A stretch of DNA of 64,000 nt from Erpetoichthys calabaricus (GCF_900747795.2 NC_041395.2:164377191-164441190); one strand, 5' to 3'. Positions 40,201 through 47,078 are shown, counted from the stretch's first letter. Notes: generated by a model from the sequence alone, not told the origin. Made by a program: numbers and translations.

Positions 40201-41568
40201 TTGTCATTATGGGGTGTTGTGTGTAGAATTCTGAGGAAAAAAATAAATTTAATCCATTTTGGAATAAGGCTGTAACATAACAAAATGTGGAAAAAGTGAT
40301 GCGCTGTGAATACTTTCCGGATGCACTGTACATAGCAAATTACACAATAAAGAGGCAAGTCTAAGAAACATTACTGTTTTAGATTAATATTTATTAACTA
40401 AAGGGTTAAATGTTTTTAAACACAGCATTCTCTTCCTGAGAAAAATCCATCAGTCAACTAACATACACAAGTAAGCTCATTCAATGATAATTTACATAAA
40501 CTGTAAAATAACAGAATTATGAATTTGAAATATACTATACCAATTTTAAAATATCAAAGAAACCGAGTGAAGAGAATTTGTATACAAACCCCACTACTAA
40601 AATAAGCCAATTGTTGAGTCTAATCCTAGACTTCTACATTCGTTTTACCTTAATCCTCGTGATCAAAAATGTGATTTCTAAAAATGGACGGATGGATTCA
40701 AATACAGTTATTTTAAAACCTTATACAATTTTTACGGCTTTTGAAAAAAAAATATTTTCATGAAAAAACTAAATAATCCATCCAACAGGCTGTAGTAATA
40801 ACGGATTCTTCTTTTTATTTTCCAAAATATGTAAAACTTTAAAATTGAAAAGTTACCCAACATCAAAACCCAGTAATATGTGTTACGGGCATCGACTCAG
40901 ACTTCACTTTGAGCCCAGAGACAGATTGGAAGTGAAGTAGGAGATGTCTGTTAAAAAGAAGAAATCATTCACGTGTAGCCGTATCGACCCAATATGCTAC
41001 AGGTAACGTTCAAAGAATTGTCTCCATAAGGAAGCGCATACATCGGAGAAGAAGTGATTTCCGAATCACAGCTAGTAAAACACCATAGTATTGTGTCTCT
41101 GTTTCGCATTTTGCAAAGTGACAAAACTACAGAATTCAAAACGCTTGACCATCTGTAACCTAGCTACGCACGAGACTGAGTAGTGGTACCCAACACATTG
41201 ATACACATTTCCTCGAGGTGGACATTTCAGCAAACCGTATATAATGGATACAGTCATATAAACTAATTTATACAAATGTGACTACAGAAACAGCATTACT
41301 GAAGTGGGTTTAACGTCCCATGAGACGCGCTTTCTGTTTCGGTTAAATAATATACTCCCATCAACAGATTGCTGCCAATACAGTCACTGCAGAACTGCTC
41401 CGAAATGCATCAACGGGAAAGACAAGACTACAGTCTCCACAGCTTGTTATTTTCTTTTAGCAATGAGAACACCTCTGCATAGAGCAGCAACGAGACGCTG
41501 AGCCTGCCGTAATCATTGCCAATTTTGTTTACCTGTATTCTCTTCTTGTGCTTCCTCCGCTCCGCCAT
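8236..41568 (-). CDS. SEC62: Translocation protein SEC62, complete spliced gene (8 coding exons)
   Basis: Joined exons 41533-41568, 20047-20155, 14809-14914, 13921-14104, 13727-13822, 12453-12513, 11784-11903 and 8236-8741 give 1218 nt and 405 residues (human is about 399). All introns are GT-AG and every phase agrees. SEC62 is an ER-membrane partner of SEC61/SEC63 for post-translational import of small precursors, and is also a receptor for ER turnover by autophagy. Visible are a basic cytosolic N-terminus (MAERRKHKKRIQ), a conserved domain (YLRFNCPTKSTNMMGHRVDYFI), a lysine/glutamate-rich linker (residues ~95-160), two membrane segments (~191-211 and ~219-248) with a short WPAEMR loop, and a long acidic serine-rich cytosolic tail. 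The tail keeps the LC3-interacting motif FEMI at 361-364. The start has the family N-terminus and lies in a CpG-rich promoter. SAMD7 lies upstream on the same strand, as in human. Confidence 0.97.
9690..9985 (+). repeat. tRNA-derived SINE, diverged copy
   Basis: It has a tRNA-like head (CAGTGTTAGCACGGCTG) and then body motifs typical of a dispersed fish SINE: TTCCACAGTCTAAA, GCCCTAGTGTATGTGTG, and a tail TAAGCAGGTTTAGAGGATGG grading into GGATGGATG-type repeats. Other copies in the window (43056-43400, 58810-59345, 35080-35230) share the same order of motifs. Confidence 0.65.
10290..11083 (+). mobile_element. Tc1-like relic carrying part of a second Tc1 family
   Basis: Residual transposase DNA near 10316-10470 (the GGTGGCAGCAGC... 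region and GAGGGTAAAAT) and the end GCTGCCAAAGGTGCATCTGC near 10660 match Tc1 genes. It continues with GGGGGTGAATACTTATAT, a terminal-region motif repeated near the end (GGGTGAATACTTTTCCTAGG, about 11058-11077). Between these, about 10762-10951, is the 3' end of another Tc1 family (CACATTTTTATGCAATCATT ... TCTGTCCAAATATTTATG). There is no usable reading frame. Confidence 0.65.
11784..11903 (-). CDS. SEC62: SEC62 coding exon 7, membrane segments
   Basis: The acceptor is TTTTACCCTAG and the donor is GTAAGT. It encodes (V)IAVIAATLFPLWPAEMRVG... to ...VASILLLAV plus one base. It holds most of membrane segment 1, the short loop and much of segment 2. Confidence 0.97.
11904..12452 (-). other. SEC62 intron 6 (549 bp)
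   Basis: AT-rich intron; nothing recognisable beyond the splice sites. Confidence 0.85.
12453..12513 (-). CDS. SEC62: SEC62 coding exon 6
   Basis: The acceptor is TTTTTAACAG and the donor is GTAAGT. It encodes VYVWIYDPVHFKTFAMGLIL plus one base: the family motif before and into the first membrane segment. Confidence 0.96.
12514..13726 (-). other. SEC62 intron 5 (1.2 kb)
   Basis: AT-rich intron without a recognisable repeat or open frame. A polyA/T run lies near 13700. Confidence 0.85.
13727..13822 (-). CDS. SEC62: SEC62 coding exon 5
   Basis: The acceptor is ATTTAG and the donor is GTCAGT. It encodes 32 residues from DESPGTPKKKKEVKKKFKLE to ...VFVDGNE. It is separated from exon 4 by an intron of only 98 bp. 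Confidence 0.95.
13921..14104 (-). CDS. SEC62: SEC62 coding exon 4, lysine-rich linker
   Basis: The acceptor is ATTTCCAG and the donor is GTATGT. It encodes LLKKQFFHRALKVMKKK followed by a run of K/E-rich residues ending ...EAKKEKS. The low-complexity charged linker is expected to differ between species; here it is about 30 residues of mixed K/E/S. Confidence 0.94.
14105..14808 (-). other. SEC62 intron 3 (704 bp)
   Basis: No feature seen inside apart from the splice signals. Confidence 0.85.
14809..14914 (-). CDS. SEC62: SEC62 coding exon 3
   Basis: The acceptor is ATTTCAG and the donor is GTAGCA. It encodes (A)SKAVDCLLDSKWAKAKKGEE... to ...VVDYCN(R), entering with two bases and leaving with two. 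It matches the SEC62 family domain without gaps. Confidence 0.96.
16834..17519. mobile_element. Non-autonomous hAT-type element (MITE)
   Basis: An exact 8 bp target duplication GTTTAGCA flanks it (16826-16833 and 17520-17527). The ends are CAGTGTTTCCCAAACTCGGT and the inverted TAGTGTTTCCCAAACTCGGT, with similarity running about 60 bp inward (including CTGTGGCTGCAG). There is no transposase frame inside. An 8 bp duplication and CAGTG-type ends are hallmarks of hAT elements. Confidence 0.85.
18655..19075. mobile_element. Probable Tc1-like relic (terminal part)
   Basis: The motifs AGAAGTTTTAGAACACCTCA and CAGAGCTGGAACAGACTGTG recall, from memory, the terminal non-coding part of a fish Tc1 family. 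No coding remains are visible and the boundaries are approximate. Confidence 0.4.
19265..19405 (-). repeat. SINE relic
   Basis: Complement-strand body motifs of the same SINE type are still visible (CAGGATCATGGTCAGGTG ... GCACCAGTCCACCACAGGGT). Strongly diverged. Confidence 0.4.
20047..20155 (-). CDS. SEC62: SEC62 coding exon 2
   Basis: The acceptor is CTTACTGCAG and the donor is GTGAGA. It encodes EVGEPTKEEKAVAKYLRFNC... ending ...GHRVDYFI plus one base (phase 1). Reading past the donor gives an unrelated tail, confirming the splice. Confidence 0.97.
20455..20610 (-). repeat. SINE relic
   Basis: Complement-strand remains of the SINE body (GGAACCAACCACTAAGGTGC, ACTCATATACATACTAAT, CTTAGATTTGGGTGAGAAAT). 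Decayed. Confidence 0.35.
21510..21985 (+). mobile_element. 3' end of a non-LTR retrotransposon (LINE)
   Basis: A 32-codon open tail at 21534-21632 reads PSGRRYRSLAARTTRLKNSF... to NSNT and stop. This resembles the conserved C-terminus of fish LINE ORF2 proteins. It is followed by ~350 bp of 3' UTR ending GACAAATAAACC and an (AAACC)n-like tail at 21956-21982. A 5' truncation leaving only the 3' end is normal for LINEs. The clade (CR1/Rex-like) is uncertain. Confidence 0.7.
23544..25161 (+). mobile_element. Complete Tc1-like transposon (looks intact), innermost of the nest
   Basis: It starts CAGTGGTGTGAAAAACTATT after TA (23542-23543) and ends with the complement before TA (25162-25163). The inverted repeats are ~214 bp (about 23544-23757 and 24948-25161) with few differences and the inner/outer repeat arrangement of IR/DR elements (AAAAACTATTTGCCCCCTTC outside; AAAAGTAATTGCCCCCTTG inside). 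The single gene at 23920-24942 is open throughout. Near-identical ends and an open frame point to recent insertion. Confidence 0.95.
23920..24942 (+). CDS. Tc1-like transposase, full-length DD34E (340 aa)
   Basis: It catalyses cut-and-paste transposition at TA sites in the nucleus, binding the inverted repeats of its own element. MPRSKEIQEQMRTEVIEIYQ begins the N-terminal paired-like region: a first helix-turn-helix at ~10-45, an SGRP linker motif at 58-61 and a second helix-turn-helix to ~115. A basic RFPRRKPLL segment follows. The catalytic triad is complete: D153 in WTDESK, D244 in QQDNDPKHT, and E279 in SPDLNPIE, with exactly 34 residues between the last two. The glycine-rich box KYGGGSVMVWG is at 187-197. 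Length matches active relatives (~340). I recall close similarity to the Passport-type fish family. It is antisense to SEC62 within intron 1; whether it is expressed is unknown. Confidence 0.93.
   Translation: MPRSKEIQEQMRTEVIEIYQSGKGYKAISKALGLQRTTVRAIIHKWQKHGTVVNLPRSGRPTKITPRAQRRLIREVTKDPRTTSKELQASLASIKVSVHDSTIRKRLGKNGLHGRFPRRKPLLSKKNIRARLNFAKKHLNDCQDFWENTLWTDESKVELFGRQMSRYIWLKRNTAFQKKNIIPTVKYGGGSVMVWGCFAASGPGRLAVIDGTMNSTVYQKILKENVRPSVRQLKLKRSWVLQQDNDPKHTSKSTSEWLKKNKMKTLEWPSQSPDLNPIEMLWHDLKKAVHARKPSNKAELQQFCKDEWAKIPPERCKRLIASYRKHLIAVIAAKGGPTSY
25356..27516. other. SEC62 intron 1 segment, nothing recognised
   Basis: AT-rich sequence without an open frame or repeat I can name. A poly(T) run lies near 27020-27038. 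Confidence 0.6.
27521..29336 (+). mobile_element. piggyBac-type transposon, defective
   Basis: TTAA target duplications (27517-27520 and 29337-29340) flank it, with inverted ends CTGTTTTAGGGC and GCCCTAAAAGAG (complement CTCTTTTAGGGC, one mismatch). The transposase would start at 27744 (MASTSHDGAKRVQ...), stops at 27855-27857, and reads on as a recognisable piggyBac core from TRFVWEEYPDIDSWEPNW to about 29040. Further stops lie at 28163-28165, 28276-28278 and 28552-28554. The first catalytic position reads SVHESM where the family has an Asp; VYMDNFYTCPEL keeps the second. The C-terminal cysteine-rich domain is reduced. It is therefore inactive. Confidence 0.93.
29651..29716. repeat. (AAAT)n/(AT)n microsatellite
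   Basis: A short ATAA-type run grades into an uninterrupted AT run of about 48 bp. Confidence 0.95.
29755..30360 (-). mobile_element. LINE ORF2 C-terminal fragment, decayed
   Basis: On the minus strand, interrupted frames read KIQAFDDLLGTAMSN, then ILRFTYLGSDIHVPGDSSNE (an endonuclease-type LINE post-RT motif), HYGYVVRFPKGDPACRILIV, and LSGWTRPRG. These match, from memory, the region after the reverse transcriptase in non-LTR elements, with stops between. It is 5'- and probably 3'-truncated. Confidence 0.7.
30361..31631. other. SEC62 intron 1 segment, nothing recognised
   Basis: AT-rich, no long frame, no repeat I can identify. Confidence 0.6.
31632..32306. mobile_element. Pogo/Tigger-like MITE, full-length copy (675 bp)
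   Basis: TA dinucleotides flank it (31630-31631 and 32307-32308). The ends CAGTGGAACCTCGGGTCACG and its complement CGTGACCCGAGGTTCCACTG are 20 bp perfect inverted repeats. It has no open frame. It is related to the copies at 23237-25290 and 33720-34237, and serves as the reference for both. Confidence 0.9.
32307..33262. other. SEC62 intron 1 segment, nothing recognised
   Basis: AT-rich intronic DNA between two mobile elements, with no recognisable feature. Confidence 0.6.
33263..33719 (+). mobile_element. Internally deleted mariner-type element
   Basis: It starts CAGGGTAAATCACTCAAAAG after TA (33261-33262). A 69-codon frame at 33508-33717 joins the start of a transposase helix-turn-helix (MVVYSIEQRIFMVPTYW) directly to the catalytic segment ESYFQQDGAMCHTSARSM, whose Asp is the second catalytic residue. 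The middle of the gene is missing. The right end is cut where the next MITE begins. Confidence 0.7.
33720..34237. mobile_element. Pogo/Tigger-like MITE, truncated copy in reverse orientation
   Basis: It ends TTCGTGACCCAAGGTTCCAC...TG at 34237 before TA (34238-34239). It lacks the ~200 bp of the opposite terminus. Two near-identical ~50 bp segments (AGAAAAGTAACATTGCAACA at 33722 and 33845) form an internal direct repeat. Confidence 0.8.
34238..34278. repeat. (TA)n microsatellite
   Basis: A TA run with one ACTA interruption lies between a MITE end and a Helitron-like start. Confidence 0.95.
34279..34821 (+). mobile_element. Helitron-like non-autonomous element
   Basis: The leading part AAAATCCAACGTCTGTCTGT is the 5' signature I associate with fish Helitrons. 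The end GGCTAG at 34816-34821, followed by T, fits the CTRR 3' terminus with A/T insertion. Inside, two diverged ~210 bp units repeat (GCTTGAACATTCAGGTTGAT at ~34352; GCTTGAATATTCTGGTTGAT at ~34565). The exact 5' base is lost in the TA run, and the 3' hairpin is weak. Confidence 0.5.
35080..35230 (-). repeat. SINE fragment
   Basis: Complement-strand body motifs (GGAACCAATTTAGAGCTAGC, CTAACCTGGACATCTTTGGA, GCAGACTCCACACAGACA) match the fish SINE seen elsewhere in the window. Confidence 0.5.
35756..36629 (+). mobile_element. Helitron-like non-autonomous element (874 bp)
   Basis: It starts 5'-TCTCTCTATTATAAA after A and ends with the hairpin GGGGGC-GGA-GCCCCC directly followed by TAG and then T. 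That is the 5'-TC ... CTAG-3' structure with a subterminal palindrome inserted between A and T. The inside is GC-rich with repeated AGCAGATGATCCGACCGCTT segments (~35912, ~36074, ~36356). It has no Rep/helicase gene. Confidence 0.75.
36630..38695. other. SEC62 intron 1 segment with a SINE relic
   Basis: Mostly AT-rich. At about 37970-38230 a plus-strand SINE relic is visible (CTCACAGGTGAAGAGACCAG, AAATTCCAAAGATGTGCATG, AAATGCCCTAGTGAATGTGT). No gene is seen. Confidence 0.5.
38696..40328 (+). mobile_element. Complete Tc1-like transposon (looks intact)
   Basis: It starts CAGTGCATCCGGAAAGTATT after TA (38694-38695) and ends with its complement before TA (40329-40330). Inverted repeats are about 175-180 bp with only a handful of differences. 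It holds one open transposase gene. This is a common fish Tc1 family with the GGAAAGTATTCACAGCGC signature (recalled). Confidence 0.95.
39027..40112 (+). CDS. Tc1-like transposase, full-length DD34E (361 aa from the first ATG)
   Basis: The enzyme moves its own element by cut and paste at TA. In-frame ATGs at codons 1, 17 and 24 are possible starts. Codon 24 (MKSKELSVDLRDRIV, giving 338 residues) fits the usual family length best. Two helix-turn-helix regions occupy about 26-130 (HKSGEGYRKISAALKVPMST). The catalytic residues are D174 in LSDETK, D265 in QQDNDPKHT and E300 in PDLNPIEH, with 34 residues between the last two. The glycine-rich box KHGGGSIMLWG is at 207-217. Unlike the family at 23920, the linker reads AGQP rather than SGRP. 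The frame is unbroken. It is antisense to SEC62; expression is unknown. Confidence 0.93.
   Translation: MERHTPVYIRSHSWQFMSEHKPSMKSKELSVDLRDRIVSRHKSGEGYRKISAALKVPMSTVASIIHKWKKFETTRTLPRAGQPSKLSNRGRRALVREVTKNPMVALSQLQRSSVEREPSRRTTIPAAIHQSGLYGRVARWKPHLSKRHMAARLEFAKRHLKDSQTMRKKILLSDETKIELFGVNARCHIWRKPGTTHHQANTIPTVKHGGGSIMLWGCFSAAGTGRLVRIKGKMTAAMYRDILDENLLQSALDLRLGRRFIFQQDNDPKHTAKISKEWLQDSSVNVLEWPSQSPDLNPIEHPWRDLKMAVHRRFPSNLKELERCCKEEWAKLAKDRCAKLVALYSKRLEAVIAAKGASTKY
40329..41532. other. Promoter-proximal part of SEC62 intron 1
   Basis: No coding feature recognised. The GC content and CpG frequency rise toward 41300-41500 as the promoter region is approached. Confidence 0.5.
41533..41568 (-). CDS. 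SEC62: SEC62 coding exon 1
   Basis: It encodes MAERRKHKKRIQ (12 codons, phase 0), followed by the donor GTAAAC. The ATG context is AATATGGCGG. The basic peptide is the start of the ribosome/SEC63-binding N-terminus. It is too short to appear as an open frame by itself. Confidence 0.95.
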
Positions 41569-41800
41569 ATTTCTCCAGTTGTCTCCGTGTGACGTGGACA
41601 GGAAGTAAGCTGTCGCGAGAGTTAAGCGCGTGAATTCCTAAAGGCGAGAAGTCACGCGTACTGACGTGTTCAGTTTTGTTTTCCGCCCGAGGTAGGTTTT
41701 CCTTCCAACCATCGTGGTGTTCCCATAGCAACCAAACAAGCCGAATGCAAGAACTGCGCGCAAGAAAGAAGAAAGCCGCTATTTCTTACTTTAGACAGGT
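41569..41800 (-). promoter_or_regulatory. SEC62: SEC62 promoter / 5' UTR region (CpG-rich)
   Basis: Sequence just upstream of the SEC62 ATG is much richer in CpG than its surroundings and has no TATA box. Visible candidate sites: GTCGCGAGAG (41612-41621, TCGCGAGA-type core), CTGACGTG (41659-41666, CRE-like half site), AGGAAGT (41600-41606, ETS-like) and GTTCCCATAGCAAC (41719-41732). The last is a perfect match to the RFX X-box consensus. This suits a housekeeping promoter; the transcription start is not determined. Confidence 0.6.
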
Positions 41801-42209
41801 AGAGTTTGCCATACCTTCAGTGGAGAGATAAATCTGTAATAAAACCGATAATGCGAATAAACACCGCACTACACATTTAAATTGCCTGGTGATGACTTAA
41901 GTCGTCTTTAGACTTGCTACAGAATCATATAGTTTTCACTGCTTTGCCATTCTGATATAGTTGAAATTGTAATATTATTGTATATTAAGTATGTAAAATC
42001 ATACCTACCTAGTATTAAAGTACATTATGAATACATATCACGGGTCTGTAAATTTAAACTCATAAAAAGGTTTTAATTGTGAACTGAGAAGAAATTTAAT
42101 TAAAATGTAATAAATTTTCTTATATATACATTATTGTTCTGAATCAACTTACCATTAAAATATTTTGTCAAGCTAATATTTTAAATATATATGTAAAGAA
42201 AACAACAAT

Positions 42210-42900
42210 ACATATTCATTGACTTACATATAACTTTATTTTTTGATAGCAAACCTTGTTTGGTGGCCAGTCTTTTATACACTTTTTCTGGCCCCTATGA
42301 ATTATCCAGCAGTAGTCGGCCATCATACTAGCATCTGGCATCATTTTTTCAATGTCCTTGATATCCTGATAGAATCTTTTACCCTGTTCTTCATTCACCA
42401 CTCCAAGATTTTCAGGAAAAATGAATTGAACTTTGAGACTGATGTTGCTAACCAATTCCTTAAACTCAACAAATACATTTTTCACAGTTTCTTTGTAATC
42501 TGAATTGTTATTGCTCCCTAAAAAGTTAAAAATTACTTCTTCAAGTGATACCCACGCCTTTCATTCCAGGTCGTTCATCACACCATCAGAGTGTACACAG
42601 CAAATCAGTTTTCTTATGTCAGATCTAGCAAAAATGACCCTTTTTTCAATTCAGTTTCGGACAAACCTGTAAACGTTCAGCACAAACACATAAAACAGGC
42701 CCCATCTTTTGATAAGGCTTTAACAAACTGCTTCATTAAACCAAGCTTAATATGAAGCGCTGGTAGCAGCACTTAATCTTGATCCACAAGACTAGGTCTG
42801 ATGATGTTTTTGGCACCAAGCTGCAGGTTTTTTCTAGCTGGACATTCCTTTTAAATCCACTGTCAATCCTTGGCTCTGCTGTTCCATTCACAAAGCAAAC
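42210..42900 (-). pseudogene. Decayed copy of an unassigned multicopy ORF family
   Basis: The minus strand reads ISLKVQFIFPENLGVVNEEQ, GKRFYQDIKDIEKM and ASMMADYCW. This matches a block I recall from repeated hypothetical proteins of many metazoans (general form FPENLGAVSDEHGERFHQDI ... MMADYCW). Upstream remains include a PC-x-x-C-EW-type segment near 42890 and a GP-x-IRK-like segment near 42620. The copy is clearly broken. I cannot place the family in a named element class. Confidence 0.6.
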
Positions 42901-43055
42901 ATGGCAATTGTGTACATTCTGACTGAAAACCCAGTAAGATACACAGAACTGTCAACTATACTCTGAACTTATTATCTAATGAAACTGTTTTGCTTAAAAC
43001 ATAGATCTTAATATTAAAAATAATTATTTAAATTCACACAAATTATTATTATCTT

Positions 43056-43400
43056 GAGTACCATACCATTTTCTAAGCCTGCTTACTCCTGAACAGGGAT
43101 GTGGGGAGGGCCGGAGCCTTATCCAGGAAATATAGGGTGCAAGGCAGGATCAATCCCAGGACAGGGCACCAGCCCATCACAGGGTGAACACACACACACA
43201 CAGACCCACTAGAGTTAATTTACCATCACCAATCCACCTAACCTGCATGTCTTTGGATTGCAGGATGAAACAAGAGCACCTGCAGGAAGCCCACACAGAC
43301 ACAGGGAGAACATGCAAACTCCATGCAGAGAGGATCCAGGACACAAAGCCAGGTCGGATTACTACAAAGCAGCAATGCTATCACTGCCGCACCATAAAAT
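43056..43400 (-). repeat. tRNA-derived SINE, nearly full copy
   Basis: On the complement strand the order is head, body and tail. In plus orientation it reads CCATTTTCTAAGCCTGCTTA at the tail end, then CCAGCCCATCACAGGGTGAA, CCACCTAACCTGCATGTCTT, ACAGGGAGAACATGCAAACT and the head complement near 43370-43395. A short (CA)n lies inside. It is the best-preserved SINE of this type in the window. Confidence 0.7.
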
Positions 43401-46025
43401 GAAATATTGATATTTAATTAATTAAATTAAAACTGCAAAATCAATTACAAAAAAATTGTAAAGAAATGTGTGATGGAAAATATTTTTTCATTTTTTAATT
43501 TGGTGCCAAAAATATATAAAAATCACATGAAATAATCAAAACAATTTTTTCAGTGTATGCCTGTACATTTTTTTGATACATGCCTTATTACTAAACTCAA
43601 CAGAATCCGGCTATTTAATAAATTATGTAATAATTAAGGAACATTGCTTTCTTTTTGTCCTTTTAAGCCAGTGGCTTGCAGTTATCCTCTCCCTTAAAAG
43701 GCGTATTAGAGTATTTCAAGTGTTTCTGAACTTTTAAAACCTGAACCCCATTTTGGGTCTTTGCAGGCTTACCTGCCTTTTGAGTTTTGGACCAGGAAAC
43801 CTGATGTGAGGCCTGTTTCTGAGGCAGAACTTTGAAGTCTTGGTCTGGATAGTGTTATTTTAATTTTTGTTTCACACATTTTGACAATTCTGTGTTGAAT
43901 ATTTCAATCCCCCCACTCAGTTATGTGATAATGTCCACTCACTTTCATTTAAAAACAATTATTTACATTAAAACTTTAAGGTATATAAATCTGACTAAAA
44001 CATATTTAACTTCTTAATATGGAGAATATCAGAACCATGCCTTTTTAATTTAATGCTTCAAATAAATTATAATTGCAGTTAACAAAATATAACCTCAAAA
44101 CAAATACCCAAGTGAATGGTGAAGCAGTTTGAAAGGGAGCAGGGCCATTGGCTGTGTGGACATTCAAGTGTATGGCAAAGTTCACATCTGCCATGTAAGA
44201 GAGCAGATAAAGATGGAGATAGGCCATGGGAATAGTAGCAGATCCACAGTGTGGCAGCATCAAGATAGAGGGCAAGGTGCTCTACGAAACTGTGGAGACT
44301 GGCCAAGGTGGCAGCTCCAGACACTATGGGTTACCAACTGATGTGGCTGGTCGGGTCTGTCTGGCAGACTTGGATGCAGTCAGCTTCATGGGATGAACTA
44401 AAAAGGAGGGTTTTTTTTGGGGTGGGGTACATCATGCAGGAGTGTTGTGGTTTTAATAATATTTTTTTAATTTAATTAATTACTGGACACACTTGTTTTT
44501 ATGTCACATTTTTGAAGACTTTTTTTATTGACCTTCAGGGTTTTTTGAAATTTTTGATTGAATTCCCTGTCTTAATAAAACTCCTGAACAATTCCGAAAA
44601 GCAAGTCTTGTTTGTGACCTCACTTTCCCTGGTGCATCTTGGTTATGACTACTGATGTCCCTGGAATCAGATGGTGCCATTTAGCTGTGGACATGGACAT
44701 CACAATTCTGCTAATCTCTCTCGTGGAGAAACCCCATTACTGCTGTTTTTATTATTGATGTTATCCTTACGGTCAGAAAGACAATATTATACCTGAACAG
44801 CAGGGATGCCATCCTCAGTACTACAAACTGGAAACTCTCTAAACCTCATCTGTGTTTTAACATGAAGATCACAGACTGTAGTTGAAATACGATACCACAT
44901 TCGAATAATCCAATGTGGATCTTGATAGCATTCAAGTTTAAACCAAGAATGTGGTAACCTTACTTCACTTAAACAAGTTTAAAGAACAGGCAAAATTCAC
45001 TTTTGTTAAGGAATGACAATAATAATACACCACTTGATGTGACTGTGATTTGTATGTCAAAACATTTTTACTGATATACTGTATGCTATACTGTTGCTCT
45101 GCTTACACAATTTACACCTTTATTTCACTGTATGCTAAATATTAAGTACCTAGCTAGTAATATAAACATTTTTGTTACATGAAGTTAGATGTTATATGAA
45201 TCAACAAATAGAAGATTGAAACTGCCACAGAGAGCAAACAATTAATGAACAGATAGAGCACAAGGTCAGTTATGAAAGAAAGTCTGTTGGAAAAAACTGA
45301 AAAAGTATTAGAAAATGCAAATTGTGCGAACAGTAAAAGAACTATTTATCACGGAGAAGGTTATCGCTTAGATTTGTATTCCAGGAAAAAAGCTGTTTCG
45401 TTAAGAAATCTATATTCTACCTCCAAGTCCAAGGATCAACTCTAGGACAAAAGCATCTCTCGAGCATCCGGCTAAAAGCTTTCCGATACTCTTTTAATCT
45501 GATCCCCCAAAAGTATGCATTCACCCCTCATTTTTTTTTAAATGAGCATCACTCCAATGTAAGTCAACTGGTGCCATCCCAACCTTCCACTCGCCACTAA
45601 ACAGACATTCAAGTCTAGAAACTCAAACTCAATTTAATATCTTCAGTATTTTTGAAAAGTCCCTGTCTGACACTTTCAGTGCTACTGCTGTGAAGGATTC
45701 TCAATCACAGGAATGGATTTCACCTTACCCAGCTTTACCAGTATGAAGGAAATTATGACCATCAGGTTTAGAGTTCCTTCAAGGTGGTCTTCAACCTCTG
45801 GAAAATCTCTTCAGCCTAGGTTATTATGTCATCACCTTTACTGGGAGCATCCACATCCTTTAATTGGTTTTCAAAAACATCTTCCAAGCCATCCAACAAT
45901 CAGATGTTCAAAGCCTCACAAAACTCTGATCAAAACCAGGTAGTCACCTCTGGTCTGGCTGAGTGGTATGAATTGGTTAAGAGATCTGCAGCTACAGTAA
46001 TGATTGAGGACTTGAAGACCAACCA

Positions 46026-46123
46026 TAGTGCTCAGGCATCCAGTTCAACCCCAATAGGAGACAAAAAAGCCCATTAGTGCTCAGGCATCCAGTTCAACCC
46101 CAATAGGAGACAAAAAAGCCCAT
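46026..46123. repeat. Perfect 49 bp tandem duplication
   Basis: The unit at 46026-46074 (starting TAGTGCTCAGGCATCC, ending AAAAAAGCCCAT) is repeated without a change at 46075-46123. Perfect identity in non-coding DNA indicates a recent event or an assembly artefact. Confidence 0.95.
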
Positions 46124-47078
46124 CTGAATGCACTTGCTTGACTAATTCCTTCAGCAGAGCCTTATTAAAACTACTCTGGGATACAGTCAATGCTTTTTCA
46201 GAGAGAAGAGTTGAAATTCTCATCTTTATTTAGGCTTCAGCTCCTTCACATACACTGCTTTAGTATTCCAGACTGTTTCTTATTCTACTTTATTAAATGG
46301 GACGATGCACCTAGAAATTGCTTGTAACCATGTAACTTGTTAGGAAGAATCGACTCTTTGTTAAATTACCAACACAAATACCTTACTTCATAAGTTCTCC
46401 GATTGACAATGTTATACTCAAAGTAGGAATAATATAACTTAATAACAGGTTGCACTACTTTATATTATATGTGGTTATTTTCTAATATAAATGAAAATGT
46501 CCTATAATACTGAATACTAAAATACAAATAACTTAAGTTTTATATTTTTGGGGCACAGTAGACAGACTTTTTGTTTTTGTATAATCAAACTGATGACAAA
46601 AATTTGGTTTTACTATGCTCCATTCTAATTTTGATAATATTTTCCTAACTACTTTCAATTAACTCAAGACAGTGTTTTAACCAGTATATGATATTGAAAT
46701 TGATGTAAAGAATTAATATTCTACAACATTTGAGGAGGAACAGCAATTAATCATCAAGCTTTTGGGTGAGAACCTTGGGATTGTTAATTTTTCTGGCATT
46801 CTGTAGTGGGCAGCATAGTTTATGATGTTTATTTTAACAGTGACCTGGAATTATTACATCATACCGAAACTTCCCAGATTCCCTCCCCACCCCCAGAGGA
46901 CATACAGTTGAATGTCAAATGCAATGTCTTGTCACTTAACACTGACCACATTTGGGACTTTAGTAAATGGGAAAGGGAAAATGAAATGCATATTTGTCAG
47001 CTTATTTAAAACCTGAGGCACTGCAGGAAGAGAAAAGCTCCTGCAATGATGATGAACTCCTAAAATCATATACAACAA

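Larger units (their letters stand above)
20156..41532 (-). other. SEC62 intron 1 (21.4 kb), transposon-rich
   Basis: The longest intron, bounded by donor GTAAAC (41532-41531) and acceptor CTGCAG. Roughly half can be assigned to mobile elements, listed separately. Stretches 25360-27516, 30370-31631, 32307-33260 and 40329-41450 show only AT-rich single-copy-looking DNA. Both intact transposase genes in the window sit here on the strand opposite to SEC62, so they would not be translated from its pre-mRNA. Confidence 0.9.

Noticed and set aside
44040-44400. Overlapping short frames in the intergenic region
   Set aside because: Weak open frames on both strands with no similarity and no repeat structure I can support.
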